Part shown: piece by piece, positions 1 to 8,074 of the stretch | How positions within the stretch are numbered: the stretch's first letter is position 1 | Layout of the letters: each line of letters starts with the position of its first letter | Source: Streptomyces mirabilis | GTDB taxonomy: Bacteria > Actinomycetota > Actinomycetes > Streptomycetales > Streptomycetaceae | DNA length: 64,000 nt | Assembly (NCBI RefSeq): GCF_018310535.1 | Contig: NZ_CP074102.1 | Coordinates: 5,518,001 to 5,582,000, forward strand | Direction: 5' to 3' | Program-made: the position numbers and the translations under genes | Notes under the pieces: model-generated | The model's input: the letters and a program-made list of their open reading frames with translations, nothing else | Told to the model about the DNA's origin: nothing | The model's database searches: none

Positions 1-74
1 TGGGCCGCCTCGTTGGCCCGCCAGGCCTCCGACGCGGGATCTGCCGCGCTCGTCAGCTCCGGTGCTTCGTGCAT
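1..74 (-). CDS. Acyl-CoA carboxylase beta subunit (methylcrotonyl-CoA carboxylase-like), N-terminus only
   Basis: An ATG at 74 opens a minus-strand frame that runs off the left edge: MHEAPELTSAADPASEAW and on. I recognise this opening from the Streptomyces acetyl/propionyl/methylcrotonyl-CoA carboxyltransferase subunit next to acyl-CoA dehydrogenase genes. In leucine breakdown that enzyme carboxylates 3-methylcrotonyl-CoA, working with a biotin-carrying alpha subunit that would lie further left. Only 24 codons are visible, so the assignment rests on the N-terminal sequence and on the neighbours (divergent TetR, acyl-CoA dehydrogenase). The promoter shares the 98-base gap that holds two palindromic operators. 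Confidence 0.6.
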   Translation of the reverse strand, partial: MHEAPELTSAADPASEAWRANEAA

Positions 75-105
75 GTCCCGCGGTCCCCTCACCAGTGGTC
101 CACCA

Positions 106-150
106 GTTAATGAGCGTTAACGCATGTCGTCCAGGTTAACGACCGCTAAC
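106..150. promoter_or_regulatory. Twin 16-bp palindromic operators for the divergent TetR
   Basis: Two sites fit GTTAAYGASCGYTAAC: GTTAATGAGCGTTAAC at 106-121 and GTTAACGACCGCTAAC at 135-150. Each has GTTA/TAAC outer arms around 8 bases, and they lie 29 bp apart in the gap between the carboxylase and the TetR gene. Size and symmetry suit a TetR dimer that controls both genes. The link to the TetR at 173 is inferred from position. Confidence 0.65.
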
Positions 151-172
151 CTCCCTGTCTAGAATTGCTTCC

Positions 173-775
173 ATGGCCACGAGAACCGACGCCCCCACCC
201 GACGCGAGCAGATCCTCAAGGAGGCTGCCCGGCTCTTCGCCGAGCGCGGCTTCCACGGCGTCGGGGTGGACGAGATAGGAGCGGCGGTCGGCATCAGCGG
301 CCCCGGTCTGTACCGGCACTTCGCGGGCAAGGACGCGATGCTCGCCGAGCTGCTGGTGGGGATCAGCGGGCAGCTGCTCACCGGCGGCAAGCGCCGGGTG
401 GCGGAGGCCGACGGGGGCGCGGAGGCGGTCCTCGACTCGCTCGTCGAGGGGCACATCGACTTCGCGCTCGACGACCGTCCCCTGATCACCCTGCACGACC
501 GCGAGCTGGACCGCCTGCGCGACAGCGACCGCAAGCTCGTACGGCAGTTGCAGCGGCAGTACGTCGAGCTGTGGGTGGAGGTCGTGCGCGAGGTGTATCC
601 GGCCCTCACCGAACCCACCGCCCGCTCGGCGGTGCACTCGGTCTTCGGCCTTCTGAACTCGACACCCCACCTCGGGCGGCCCGGGGCGCTGCCGGGGCGC
701 GGCGTGACGGCGGCCCTGCTGCACCGGATGGCGCGGGGCGCCTTCGCGGCGGCCGCCGGGGACGCCGTTCTTTGA
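173..775 (+). CDS. TetR family regulator of the adjacent acyl-CoA catabolism genes
   Basis: A 200-residue TetR repressor. The N-terminal helix-turn-helix spans about residues 24-52 (VDEIGAAVGISGPGLYRHF), with the usual F-x-x-K-D after it; the rest is a helical ligand-binding domain that is not conserved enough to name a ligand. It is transcribed away from the carboxylase gene at 74 and precedes acyl-CoA dehydrogenase and thioesterase genes. A role as repressor of leucine/isovalerate or fatty-acyl-CoA use is inferred, with an acyl-CoA as possible inducer. The ATG lies 23 bases after the second operator, which suggests autoregulation. Confidence 0.85.
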   Translation: MATRTDAPTRREQILKEAARLFAERGFHGVGVDEIGAAVGISGPGLYRHFAGKDAMLAELLVGISGQLLTGGKRRVAEADGGAEAVLDSLVEGHIDFALDDRPLITLHDRELDRLRDSDRKLVRQLQRQYVELWVEVVREVYPALTEPTARSAVHSVFGLLNSTPHLGRPGALPGRGVTAALLHRMARGAFAAAAGDAVL

Positions 776-815
776 TTCGGGTTTTTTTGCGAGCGGCGGT
801 TCTGTCCCCTGCGCC

Positions 816-1169
816 ATGATGGCGACCATGAACGGACACACGGCCACGGACGGACGTACGGCCATGGACGGACCCGCTTCCGACTGGGTGACCCTCTTCC
901 GCTTCGAGAACGTTCCCGGCCGCCCGCGGCCGGGGCGGCTGATGGCGGTTTGACTGCGTGACCGGGGCATCGACTGGGACCCCTTCGCCGGGCGTGATGT
1001 CCGGATCGACCTCATGTGCGGGGTCCGGTCGGACGGCCACTGGCACGGCACCGTCGTCGTCCGCGTGCGCGCCGACACCCTGCGCCGGCTCGGCCTCCAT
1101 CCCGATCAGCCGACTTCGGCACCGGCCGACCCGCTGCCGCCCAAGTGGTGGGGTCCTTGGGCGCGTTGA
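816..1169 (+). pseudogene. Small hypothetical protein gene interrupted by an in-frame TGA
   Basis: From ATG 816 (others in frame at 819 and 828) one frame reads to a TGA at 951-953, then stays open in the same frame to a TGA at 1167. The second half (LRDRGIDWDPFAGRDVRIDL, later PPKWWGPWAR at the end) looks like real coding sequence with strong third-position GC. The two parts together would give about 117 residues. No family was recognised. The disrupted zone is the GC-only stretch 915-945 followed by GGCGGTTTGA, so a small deletion near 945 or a sequencing error are the simplest explanations. No ribosome-binding site stands out. Confidence 0.5.
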
Positions 1170-1321
1170 TCCGTGATTCGTGATCGTGGGACAGGCTGAC
1201 GACCTTCGCGCGTTCTCGCCCGGCCGGGCCGGCCGGGCTGGAGCGGGCGTGACGAGCGTCATGGGGGAGGGCGGCCGATGACTCTGGACGGTCGTCGTGA
1301 CCGACGGGTAACCTGAGTGCT

Positions 1322-1337
1322 GAGCAAGCGCTTAGCC
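1322..1337. promoter_or_regulatory. Possible operator with AAGCGCTT core upstream of acyl-CoA dehydrogenase
   Basis: GAGCAAGCGCTTAGCC has a symmetric AAGCGCTT core at 1326-1333, about 95 bases before the chosen start of the acyl-CoA dehydrogenase. The outer arms are only partly symmetric. It differs from the GTTA-N8-TAAC sites at 106-150, so a different regulator would be expected. This is a weak call from symmetry and position only. Confidence 0.3.
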
Positions 1338-1428
1338 AAGGGGTCGCGGCCATCCATTGAGCAACCCCGACGGCGAGCAACCACATCCGCGAGAGCGGCG
1401 CCGGTTCAGGCGCAGAGAGGGGCCGGCG

Positions 1429-2586
1429 GTGCGCCGTACGGTGTTCAACGAGGATCACGAGGCGTTCCGGGAGACCCTGCGGGCCTTCATAGAGGCCGAG
1501 GTCGTTCCCGTCTACGACGAGTGGTTCGCCGCGGGCCAGGCGCCGCGCGACTTCTACTACAAGCTCGCCGAGCTCGGTATCTTCGGCATCCGTGTCGACG
1601 AGGAGCACGGCGGCGCCGGCATCGACTCGTACAAGTTCGAAGCCGTGATGTACGAGGAGACGGCCCGCGCGGGCGTCCAGTTCGGCGGCTCCGGTGTGCA
1701 CGTGCTGCTCGGCCTGCCGTACATCAAGATGCTCGCCACCGACGAGCAGAAGAAGCGGTTCCTGCCGAAGTTCGTCTCCGCCGAGGAGATGTGGGCCCTC
1801 GCGATGACCGAGCCGGGCACCGGCTCCGACCTCGCGGGCATGAAGACCACCGCGAAGCTCTCCGAGGACGGCACGCACTACGTCCTCAACGGCGCCAAGA
1901 CCTTCATCACCGGTGGCGTGCACGCCGACCGCGTCATCGTCTGCGCCCGCACCTCCGCGCCGACCGCCGAGGACCGCCGCTTCGGCATCTCCCTCTTCGC
2001 CGTCGACACCAAGTCCGAGGGCTACTCCGTCGGCCGCAAGCTCGACAAGCTCGGCCTGAAGACCTCCGACACCGCCGAGCTGGCGTTCGTCGACGTGAAG
2101 GTCCCGGTCGAGGACCTGCTCGGCGAGGAGAACAAGGGCTTCTACTACCTCGGCCACAACCTCGCCTCCGAGCGCTGGGGCATCGCCTTCGGCGCCTACG
2201 CGCAGGCCAAGGCGGCCGTCCGGTTCGCCAAGGAGTACGTGAAGGAGCGCACCGTCTTCGGCAAGCCGGTCGCGCACTTCCAGAACACCAAGTTCGAGCT
2301 GGCCGCCTGCCAGGCCGAGGTGGACGCCGCCGAGGCCGTCGTCGACCGCGCGCTCGAAGCCCTCGACGCGGGTGAGCTCACCCCCGCCGAGGCCGCCAGC
2401 GCCAAGCTGTTCTGCACCGAGGTCGCGCACCGCGTCATCGACCGCTGCCTCCAGCTGCACGGCGGCTACGGCTTCATGAACGAGTACCCGATCGCCCGCC
2501 TGTACGCGGACAACCGCGTCAACCGCATCTACGGCGGCACCAGCGAGATCATGAAGTCGATCATCGCCAAGGACATGGGCCTGTAA
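1429..2586 (+). CDS. Acyl-CoA dehydrogenase (isovaleryl-CoA/long-chain type active site)
   Basis: An FAD flavoprotein that makes the alpha,beta double bond in acyl-CoA. GTG 1429 is chosen because GAGAGGGG ends 6 bases upstream and gives 385 residues, the normal family length; an in-frame TTG at 1357 would add an Arg-rich tail. Typical segments are seen: MTEPGTGSDL and FITGG for FAD/substrate binding, TVFGKP, and LHGGYGFMNEYP near the end. The late IYGGTSE segment has Gly where medium-chain enzymes carry the catalytic Glu; Glu248 in SERWGIAF sits where isovaleryl- and long-chain enzymes carry theirs. With the carboxylase at 74 this fits leucine/branched-chain catabolism. It is followed closely by the thioesterase gene. 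Confidence 0.92.
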   Translation: MRRTVFNEDHEAFRETLRAFIEAEVVPVYDEWFAAGQAPRDFYYKLAELGIFGIRVDEEHGGAGIDSYKFEAVMYEETARAGVQFGGSGVHVLLGLPYIKMLATDEQKKRFLPKFVSAEEMWALAMTEPGTGSDLAGMKTTAKLSEDGTHYVLNGAKTFITGGVHADRVIVCARTSAPTAEDRRFGISLFAVDTKSEGYSVGRKLDKLGLKTSDTAELAFVDVKVPVEDLLGEENKGFYYLGHNLASERWGIAFGAYAQAKAAVRFAKEYVKERTVFGKPVAHFQNTKFELAACQAEVDAAEAVVDRALEALDAGELTPAEAASAKLFCTEVAHRVIDRCLQLHGGYGFMNEYPIARLYADNRVNRIYGGTSEIMKSIIAKDMGL

Positions 2587-2632
2587 GGCCCGCGAAAGAT
2601 CACCGGAAACAACTGCACGGTACAACTGACGC

Positions 2633-3505
2633 ATGAGTCAGGCACTTGAGTCCCTGCTCGATCTGCTCGACCTCGAGCGGATCGAGCAGGACATCTTCCG
2701 CGGCCAGTCCCGCTCCGCCGTCGTCCCGCGCGTCTTCGGCGGGCAGGTGGCGGCGCAGGCACTGGTGGCCGCCGGGCGCACGGTCCCCGAGGACCGGCAC
2801 GCGCACTCCCTGCACGCGTACTTCCTGCGTGCGGGGGACCCCGGCGCGCCCATCGTGTACACGGTGGACCGCATCCGCGACGGGCGCTCCTTCACCACCC
2901 GCCGCGTCGTCGCCATCCAGCACGGACAGCCGATCTTCCACCTCTCCGCGTCCTTCCAGACGTACGAGGAGGGCATGGAGCACCAGGCCGAGATGCCGTC
3001 CGCGCCCGACCCCGAGACGCTGCCCACGGCCGCCGAACTGCTGCCGCTGTACGCCGATGTCATCAAGGACCCCCTCGTCGTCGAACGGCTCCTCGAAGCG
3101 CGTGAGTCCGTCGACCTGCGTTACGTCGACGCGCCTCCGTACGGCACGGTCGGCGAGACCCGCGAACCGCACTCCCAGGTGTGGTTCCGCACGAACGGCA
3201 AGCTGTCCGACGATCCCCTCCTGCACGTCGTCCTCGCCACCTATGTCTCCGACATGACGCTCCTCGACTCGATCCTGCTCGCGCACGGGCGCGGTGGCTG
3301 GGTGACCGGGGACGTCGTCGGGGCCTCGCTGGACCACGCGATGTGGTTCCACCGGCCTTTCCGCGCCGACGAATGGCTGCTGTACGACCAGGAGTCGCCG
3401 TCCGCCTCCGGAGGCCGCGGCCTCGGCCAGGCCCGCATCTACACCCAGGACGGACGGCTGGCCATTTCGGTGATCCAGGAGGGTGTGGTCCGTATCCCCC
3501 GGTAG
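2633..3505 (+). CDS. tesB: Acyl-CoA thioesterase II
   Basis: A 290-residue double-hotdog thioesterase that hydrolyses acyl-CoA to free acid and CoA. The N-terminal hotdog holds VFGGQVAAQALVAAG and HSLHAYFLRAGD; the C-terminal hotdog holds the catalytic set equivalent to E. coli TesB Asp204/Thr228/Gln278: Asp207 in YVSDMTLLD, Ser232 in GASLDHAMWFHR and Gln282 in VIQEG. It begins 46 bases after the acyl-CoA dehydrogenase stop, so the two are probably co-transcribed and act on the same acyl-CoA pool. No strong ribosome-binding site precedes the ATG. Confidence 0.93.
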   Translation: MSQALESLLDLLDLERIEQDIFRGQSRSAVVPRVFGGQVAAQALVAAGRTVPEDRHAHSLHAYFLRAGDPGAPIVYTVDRIRDGRSFTTRRVVAIQHGQPIFHLSASFQTYEEGMEHQAEMPSAPDPETLPTAAELLPLYADVIKDPLVVERLLEARESVDLRYVDAPPYGTVGETREPHSQVWFRTNGKLSDDPLLHVVLATYVSDMTLLDSILLAHGRGGWVTGDVVGASLDHAMWFHRPFRADEWLLYDQESPSASGGRGLGQARIYTQDGRLAISVIQEGVVRIPR

Positions 3506-3558
3506 GGCGGGGCCTGCCCGGTAGGACTGACGGGGGGCCCACCCGGTAAGACTGGGGC

Positions 3559-4554
3559 ATGGCCATGACTGAAGCGGGAGCCGGACAGCAGGACGACGAC
3601 GGCGGCGGGGGCGGCGAGAGCACCTTCACCGTGATCGTCGCCGCCCTCGCCAATCTGGGGATCGCGGTGGCCAAGGCGGTCGCGGGCGTCATCAGCGGAT
3701 CGAGCGCGATGCTGTCCGAGGCCGCGCACTCGGTGGCCGACACGGTCACCGAGGTGCTGCTGCTCACCGCGCTGAAGCGCAGCGAGAAACCGGCCGACGA
3801 GGACCACCCGCTCGGCTACGGCCCGGAACGTTACATCTGGGCGATGCTCGCCGCCGTCGCCACTTTCGTCGGCGGCGCGGTGTTCTCCCTCTACGACGGC
3901 ATTCACACCCTCGTCGCGGGCGAGGAGCCGGGCGACCCCCTCGTCTCGTACATCGTGCTCGCGGTCGCCTTCCTGCTGGAGAGCTTCTCCCTGCGCACCG
4001 GCGTACGCCAGGCGCGCGGGGAGGCGGAGCGTATGGGGGCGCCCTTCAAGCGCTACCTCCGGTACACCCCGGACACCGCCGTGAAGGCCGTGGTCCTGGA
4101 GGACTCGGCAGCGCTGATCGGCCTCGTCCTCGCGGCGGGCGGCCTGCTCGGCGGACAGCTCACCGGCTCCGGCGTCTGGGACGGCATCGCGTCTCTCTGC
4201 ATCGGTCTCCTGCTGCTGTACGTCGCCTGGGTCCTCGGCCGCTCCAACGCCGAGCTGCTGATCGGCCGCCCCCTCCCCAAGCCGATGCGGGAGCGGATCC
4301 GGGCCGAACTGCTCGCCGTGGAGCACGTGGAGGCCGTACTGGAGCTCACGACCCTCGTGCAGGGGCCGCGCGAGGCGCTGGTCGCTGCCAAGGTCGACTT
4401 CAGGGACGTCTCCACCGCCGCCCAGATCGAATGGGCCTGTGAACAGGCGGAGGCCCGACTGCGGGAGGCGTTCCCCGTGGTGAGCCGGGTGTACCTCGAC
4501 CCGACACCGGGGTACGCCCAGCGCCGCCACGAGGGACTGAACCCCTGGCCGTGA
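3559..4554 (+). CDS. Cation diffusion facilitator (CDF) metal transporter
   Basis: A 331-residue membrane protein exporting divalent metal (Zn, Fe, Co or Mn) against protons. After a Gly/Asp-rich start, TM1 is near residues 21-43; TM2 carries the metal-site pattern AAHSVADTVTE, followed by the family signature DEDHPLGYGPERYIW. Further TMs lie near 90-115, 130-150 and 180-230, then a cytoplasmic alpha-beta domain with the ending RVYLDPTPG. The later TM pair has EDSAALIG where many CDFs show HxxxD, so the metal is not predictable. Direct repeats CCCGGTARGACTG occur at 3517 and 3542 just before the gene. Confidence 0.9.
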   Translation: MAMTEAGAGQQDDDGGGGGESTFTVIVAALANLGIAVAKAVAGVISGSSAMLSEAAHSVADTVTEVLLLTALKRSEKPADEDHPLGYGPERYIWAMLAAVATFVGGAVFSLYDGIHTLVAGEEPGDPLVSYIVLAVAFLLESFSLRTGVRQARGEAERMGAPFKRYLRYTPDTAVKAVVLEDSAALIGLVLAAGGLLGGQLTGSGVWDGIASLCIGLLLLYVAWVLGRSNAELLIGRPLPKPMRERIRAELLAVEHVEAVLELTTLVQGPREALVAAKVDFRDVSTAAQIEWACEQAEARLREAFPVVSRVYLDPTPGYAQRRHEGLNPWP

Positions 4555-4570
4555 GGGCGACCCGGGGTGC

Positions 4571-6862
4571 TCAGTCGCGGCGGATCAGCTCCGGGTTCAC
4601 TCGGCGGCCGACCAGTGGGAGCGTGCCGAGCGCGGCCACCGCCACCGCGCCCACGGCGACGAGAGCGAGCGGCGCGAGGCCGGCGCCGTCCCAGAACACC
4701 GCACCGCCGCCGGTGACGAGATAACTGGACTCGGCGAGCTTGCCCGCCACGAGGGCCAGGGCCAGGCCGATGCCCAGCGGCAGCACGACCTGGGCGCACT
4801 GCACGGCTCGCAGGGTTCTCGCACGGGCCCCGATCAGGGAGAGCGCGGTGATGTGCGCGCGGCGCTCCACGGCCCGGTCCGTCACGGAGACCAGGAACGC
4901 CGCGATGCCGATGGCCAGACCCATGACCATGCCGAGTGCCAGCAGCGTTTCGATGACGGCGATCTGCTGCAGCCCGTCGATGTTGACGCCGATCGGGTTG
5001 ACGTCGGCGGTCGGCGCCACGGCTCCGATGCCGTCCAGCACGCGGCGGACGGTGTCCGGCTGCGAATCGCTGGTCAGCACGTACTGCGCCGAGGCCGGGC
5101 GCGCGTCGGCGGGCAGCGCGGACGGCGGGACGAGGACGGCGGCACCTCCGACCGCCGAGGGGTCGTACGCGCGATAGGCGATCGCGGCGGACGGCAGGGT
5201 GATCGACAAGGTCTTCTGCCGGCCACCCTGCTGGAAGCGGTAGGGGAAGGTGGCCCCGGCGCGCACGCCCGGGTCCGCGGCCGTATCGGGATCGGTGAGC
5301 CGCAGCACCCGTCCGTCCACACAGCCCTCTGAGTGCCGTACCAGCTCCGTCAGTTGGGCGCAGGTGGCGACGAGGGCGGTCGCCCGTGACTGGACGGCGG
5401 AGCCGGAGTAGCGCGGGTCGGTCCAGGAGTCCATCGTCAGCGCGTGCGCGCGGACACCCTGCACCGAGGCGAGGTCGTGCTGCTGGCGGTCGGTGAGGCC
5501 GGACAGTGCGATCGAGTAGTCCTGCGCGGGGCTGTCCGGCCGGGTGACCTGGTTCTCCTCGATCAGGATGCCCTGGGCGAGGGAGGCGGCGTACACGAGC
5601 AGGACGAGGCCGGTGACGACCCGCATGGTGCTGCCGGGCTCCACCTCGTTGCGGCGCATCGCCAGGTTCAGGGTCAGGGAGCGGGTCCGGTCGGCGAGAC
5701 CCCGGGCGAGGGCGTACGTGAGGAGCGGCAGGGTCAGTACGAGGCCGCCGCCGGTCAGCAGGACGCCCGCCGGGACGAGCAGCGCGGAGGGGCCGTCGCT
5801 GGAGGCCGGGTGGGCGGTGAGGCCGGTCACGCTGTAGCCGCTGACGATGCCCAGGCCGGTGACGAGCAGCAGGCCGCCCCACTTCGACGGGGGGCGCGGG
5901 ACGGCGGTTCGGCGTGCGGCCAGCGGGTTGGCGGCCGCGGTGCGCGCGCTCGCCCGGCCGACGAACCAGGCGAGCGCCGGGCAGCCGAGCAGGCAGATGG
6001 CGATCGTGGACGCGGACAGGGCGCCGTCCGCCGGGTACCACTTCAGGTCGGGCAGCCCGGTCCTGGACATCACCTGGTTGAGGACCCAGTACTCGCCGAG
6101 CCCGAGCAGCGCGCCGAACAGGGCCGCCACGACGGTCTCCGCGGCGTTCACACGCTGGGTGCCCTTGGCGCTCAGGCCCAGCAGCCGCAGGGCGGCGAGA
6201 CGCCGGGTGCGGCTGGCGGCGGAGAGCCGGGCGCAGACGGAGAGGAAGACGCCCAGGGGGAGCAGGACCAGGGTGGCGAGGGCGAAGCGGAGGATGGTGA
6301 GGGTGGAGGGGTCGACGGCGGGGGTCGGCGCGTAGCCGAGGTCGAAGCCGGTCAACGACCGCCCCTTGTGGGCCAGTTCGGCGCGGGTGGTGCCGACGTA
6401 CGCGTACAGCTCGTCGGGGTCGGTGAGGCCCGCGCCGCCGATCAGGCCTCTCTCGGTGCCCGGGAGCAGACCTTTGAGGGCGGGTTCGGCACGCAGCAGA
6501 TCGTGGACCCGTGGGGAGACGAACACCTCGCCGGGGGCGGGGAGCCGGGGCAGCCCGGGAGGAGCCTCTGCCGTCGTGTCCTTCCCGGTGCCGGGAGCGA
6601 CGAAGATGCGGGTGAACGCCTTGGAGCCGTGCGGGTCCGAGCGTTCCAGGACGAGGGGCGCGCTCGGCGTGCGGGCGGCGGAGGTCCGCAGGGCCCGGGC
6701 GGCGGCCCGTCCGTCGTGGGCATCGAGGATCGCCGGGATGGTGAGGACCAGGGCCAGGCAGCACACGCCGAGGGAGCCGCCGGCCGCCATCAGCAGAAAA
6801 CGTACGCGGTTGCCGCGACCGGCGCCGAGCAGCAGCCGCAGTCCGAGCAGGAACTCCCTCAC
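4571..6862 (-). CDS. ABC transporter permease of the FtsX/MacB type
   Basis: A 763-residue membrane protein with two FtsX-like domains. TM1 is near residues 22-44, followed by a large extracellular domain, a TM cluster near 190-290, two more TMs near 325-385, a TM near 415-430, a second outer domain, and three TMs before the end (about 640-745). This architecture belongs to ABC systems that act on the envelope, such as drug or peptide resistance and lipoprotein release, rather than classical uptake. GTG 6862 overlaps the stop of the ATPase gene by 4 bases, so the two proteins form one transporter. The substrate is unknown. Confidence 0.9.
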   Translation of the reverse strand: MREFLLGLRLLLGAGRGNRVRFLLMAAGGSLGVCCLALVLTIPAILDAHDGRAAARALRTSAARTPSAPLVLERSDPHGSKAFTRIFVAPGTGKDTTAEAPPGLPRLPAPGEVFVSPRVHDLLRAEPALKGLLPGTERGLIGGAGLTDPDELYAYVGTTRAELAHKGRSLTGFDLGYAPTPAVDPSTLTILRFALATLVLLPLGVFLSVCARLSAASRTRRLAALRLLGLSAKGTQRVNAAETVVAALFGALLGLGEYWVLNQVMSRTGLPDLKWYPADGALSASTIAICLLGCPALAWFVGRASARTAAANPLAARRTAVPRPPSKWGGLLLVTGLGIVSGYSVTGLTAHPASSDGPSALLVPAGVLLTGGGLVLTLPLLTYALARGLADRTRSLTLNLAMRRNEVEPGSTMRVVTGLVLLVYAASLAQGILIEENQVTRPDSPAQDYSIALSGLTDRQQHDLASVQGVRAHALTMDSWTDPRYSGSAVQSRATALVATCAQLTELVRHSEGCVDGRVLRLTDPDTAADPGVRAGATFPYRFQQGGRQKTLSITLPSAAIAYRAYDPSAVGGAAVLVPPSALPADARPASAQYVLTSDSQPDTVRRVLDGIGAVAPTADVNPIGVNIDGLQQIAVIETLLALGMVMGLAIGIAAFLVSVTDRAVERRAHITALSLIGARARTLRAVQCAQVVLPLGIGLALALVAGKLAESSYLVTGGGAVFWDGAGLAPLALVAVGAVAVAALGTLPLVGRRVNPELIRRD

Positions 6863-7569
6863 GCCGCGCTCCGGGGGGTGAGGACGCCGTCGGACATCGT
6901 GTAGTGGCTGTCGGCCTGCGCCGCGACCGCGGGGTCGTGCGTCACCAGGACGACCGCGGTGCCCTGGGAGCGGGCCAGGTCGAGGAACTCCTTGAGGACG
7001 GCGGAGGCGTTGGCGCTGTCCAGGGAGCCGGTCGGCTCGTCCGCGAAGACGACGGCGGGGCGGTGGACCAGGGCCCGCGCGACGGCGACGCGCTGGCTCT
7101 GGCCGCCGGAGACCTGCGAGGGGCGGCGGCCGCGCAGCTCGCCGAGCCCGAGCCGTTCGAGGACGGCGCCCGCGGCGGCGAGGGCGGGCTGCTTGCGCTG
7201 CCCGGCGAGGCGCAGCGGCAGGGCGGTGTTCTCCTCGATGGTCAGCTCCGGCAGCAACTCGCCGTACTGGAAGACGAATCCGAAGCGTTCGCGGCGCAGT
7301 GCGCTGATCTCTTCGTCGCCGAGGTCACCGAGCGACCGTCCTTCGAAACGCACCTGCCCGCGCTGGGCGGGAAGCACCCCGGCCAGGCAGTACAGGAGTG
7401 AGGACTTGCCGGAACCGCTCTGTCCGGTGACGGCGGCGACTTCGCCGGGGGCGACGGAGAAGTGGGCGTCCCGGACGGCCAGTTGATTGCCGTAGGAGAG
7501 GTCGACTCCCGTGGCGGAGAGGATCGCTGACGTACTGAGGATCTCTGACGTACTGATGGCTTCCCCCAA
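6859..7569 (-). CDS. ABC transporter ATP-binding protein (MacB/LolD type)
   Basis: A nucleotide-binding subunit of 236 residues for the permease that overlaps its end. Walker A is GQSGSGKSS, the signature is VSGGQSQRVAVARAL, and Walker B is AVVFADEPTGSLD, which is typical of LolD/MacB ATPases. The start is uncertain: the only usual start codon in frame is TTG 7569, with no good Shine-Dalgarno before it. The first 20 residues (STSEILSTSAILS) come from an 18-bp DNA repeat at 7522-7557. A hairpin terminator ends 9 bases upstream, so this gene probably has its own promoter or relies on read-through. Confidence 0.9.
   Translation of the reverse strand: MGEAISTSEILSTSAILSATGVDLSYGNQLAVRDAHFSVAPGEVAAVTGQSGSGKSSLLYCLAGVLPAQRGQVRFEGRSLGDLGDEEISALRRERFGFVFQYGELLPELTIEENTALPLRLAGQRKQPALAAAGAVLERLGLGELRGRRPSQVSGGQSQRVAVARALVHRPAVVFADEPTGSLDSANASAVLKEFLDLARSQGTAVVLVTHDPAVAAQADSHYTMSDGVLTPRSAA
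7522..7557. repeat. Two 18-bp direct repeats at the start of the ABC ATPase gene
   Basis: Units 7522-7539 and 7540-7557 match at 16 of 18 positions and share TGACGTACTGA. They encode a repeated ILSTS motif in the extreme N-terminus of the ATPase and may instead be a DNA-level site (operator) if the true start is later. Confidence 0.6.
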
Positions 7570-7577
7570 GAAGCGAT

Positions 7578-7604
7578 CGGGCCCAGGTGTGCAACCTGGG
7601 CCCG
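7578..7604 (-). terminator. Perfect 11-bp hairpin between secreted protein gene and ABC operon
   Basis: CGGGCCCAGGT and ACCTGGGCCCG form a perfect 11-bp stem with a 5-base loop (GTGCA). It lies 60 bases past the stop of the secreted protein gene at 7664 and just before the ABC ATPase. There is no T-run, as is common in Streptomyces. Confidence 0.75.
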
Positions 7605-7663
7605 GGTCAAGCGAGTTCGCTGCCTGGCCCGGCAGTGCCTGGTCTACCTGGCCAGTGCCGGGT

Positions 7664-8074
7664 CTACCGGCTGTAGTGCTTGGTCACGGAGCAGTTGTCC
7701 GGGTGCAGGGAGCCCCGGTCCCGGCACACGCGTATGTATGCGTCCTGCGTGTACAGCTCGTCACCGCTCCAGTTGACGTAGTCGAGCGGAACGGACTTCT
7801 TCTGGGTGCCGTTGTAGCGGTTCCAGTCGTAGCCCTCGATCCGCACCTGCATGTAGACGTTGTGGCCGTCGCCGTTGTCGGCGTCCTTGAGGTTGCCCTT
7901 CCACTCGAAGCCACCGTGCTTCGTGCCCGAGGGCCAGAAGGTGTACTGGCCGGAGTTGAACTCCGCGCCACCGGTGGTGAGCCTGGGGATGGTGTGCCAC
8001 GAGGCGGCGATCGCGGATCCTGCCCCCATGGCGAAAAGGCCCGCTGCGAGGGCGCCTACTGCCAGCTTCCGCAC
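7664..8074 (-). CDS. Small secreted protein of unknown function
   Basis: A 136-residue protein with a clear Sec signal peptide (MRKLAVGALAAGLFAMGAGS, then AIA-A cleavage near residue 24). The mature part is about 112 residues, rich in Trp, Tyr, Asn, Asp and Gly (FWPSGTKHGGFEWKGNLKD, QVRIEGYDWNRYNG), with one Cys pair near the C-terminus (RVCRDRGSLHPDNCSV) that probably forms a disulfide. It looks like a small beta-rich extracellular protein. I do not recognise the family. The gene stands alone, with a 262-base upstream region of lower GC and its own terminator. Confidence 0.85.
   Translation of the reverse strand: MRKLAVGALAAGLFAMGAGSAIAASWHTIPRLTTGGAEFNSGQYTFWPSGTKHGGFEWKGNLKDADNGDGHNVYMQVRIEGYDWNRYNGTQKKSVPLDYVNWSGDELYTQDAYIRVCRDRGSLHPDNCSVTKHYSR

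Noticed and set aside
951..953. In-frame TGA as a selenocysteine codon
   Set aside because: No catalytic selenoprotein family and no hairpin of SECIS type was seen after it; decay or error is simpler.
1357..1428. TTG 1357 as the start of the acyl-CoA dehydrogenase
   Set aside because: Adds an Arg-rich extension not seen in the family, while GTG 1429 has a good ribosome-binding site.
4053..6764. A 903-codon minus-strand frame across the CDF and ABC permease genes
   Set aside because: Arg/Pro-rich shadow that crosses two real genes on opposite strands.
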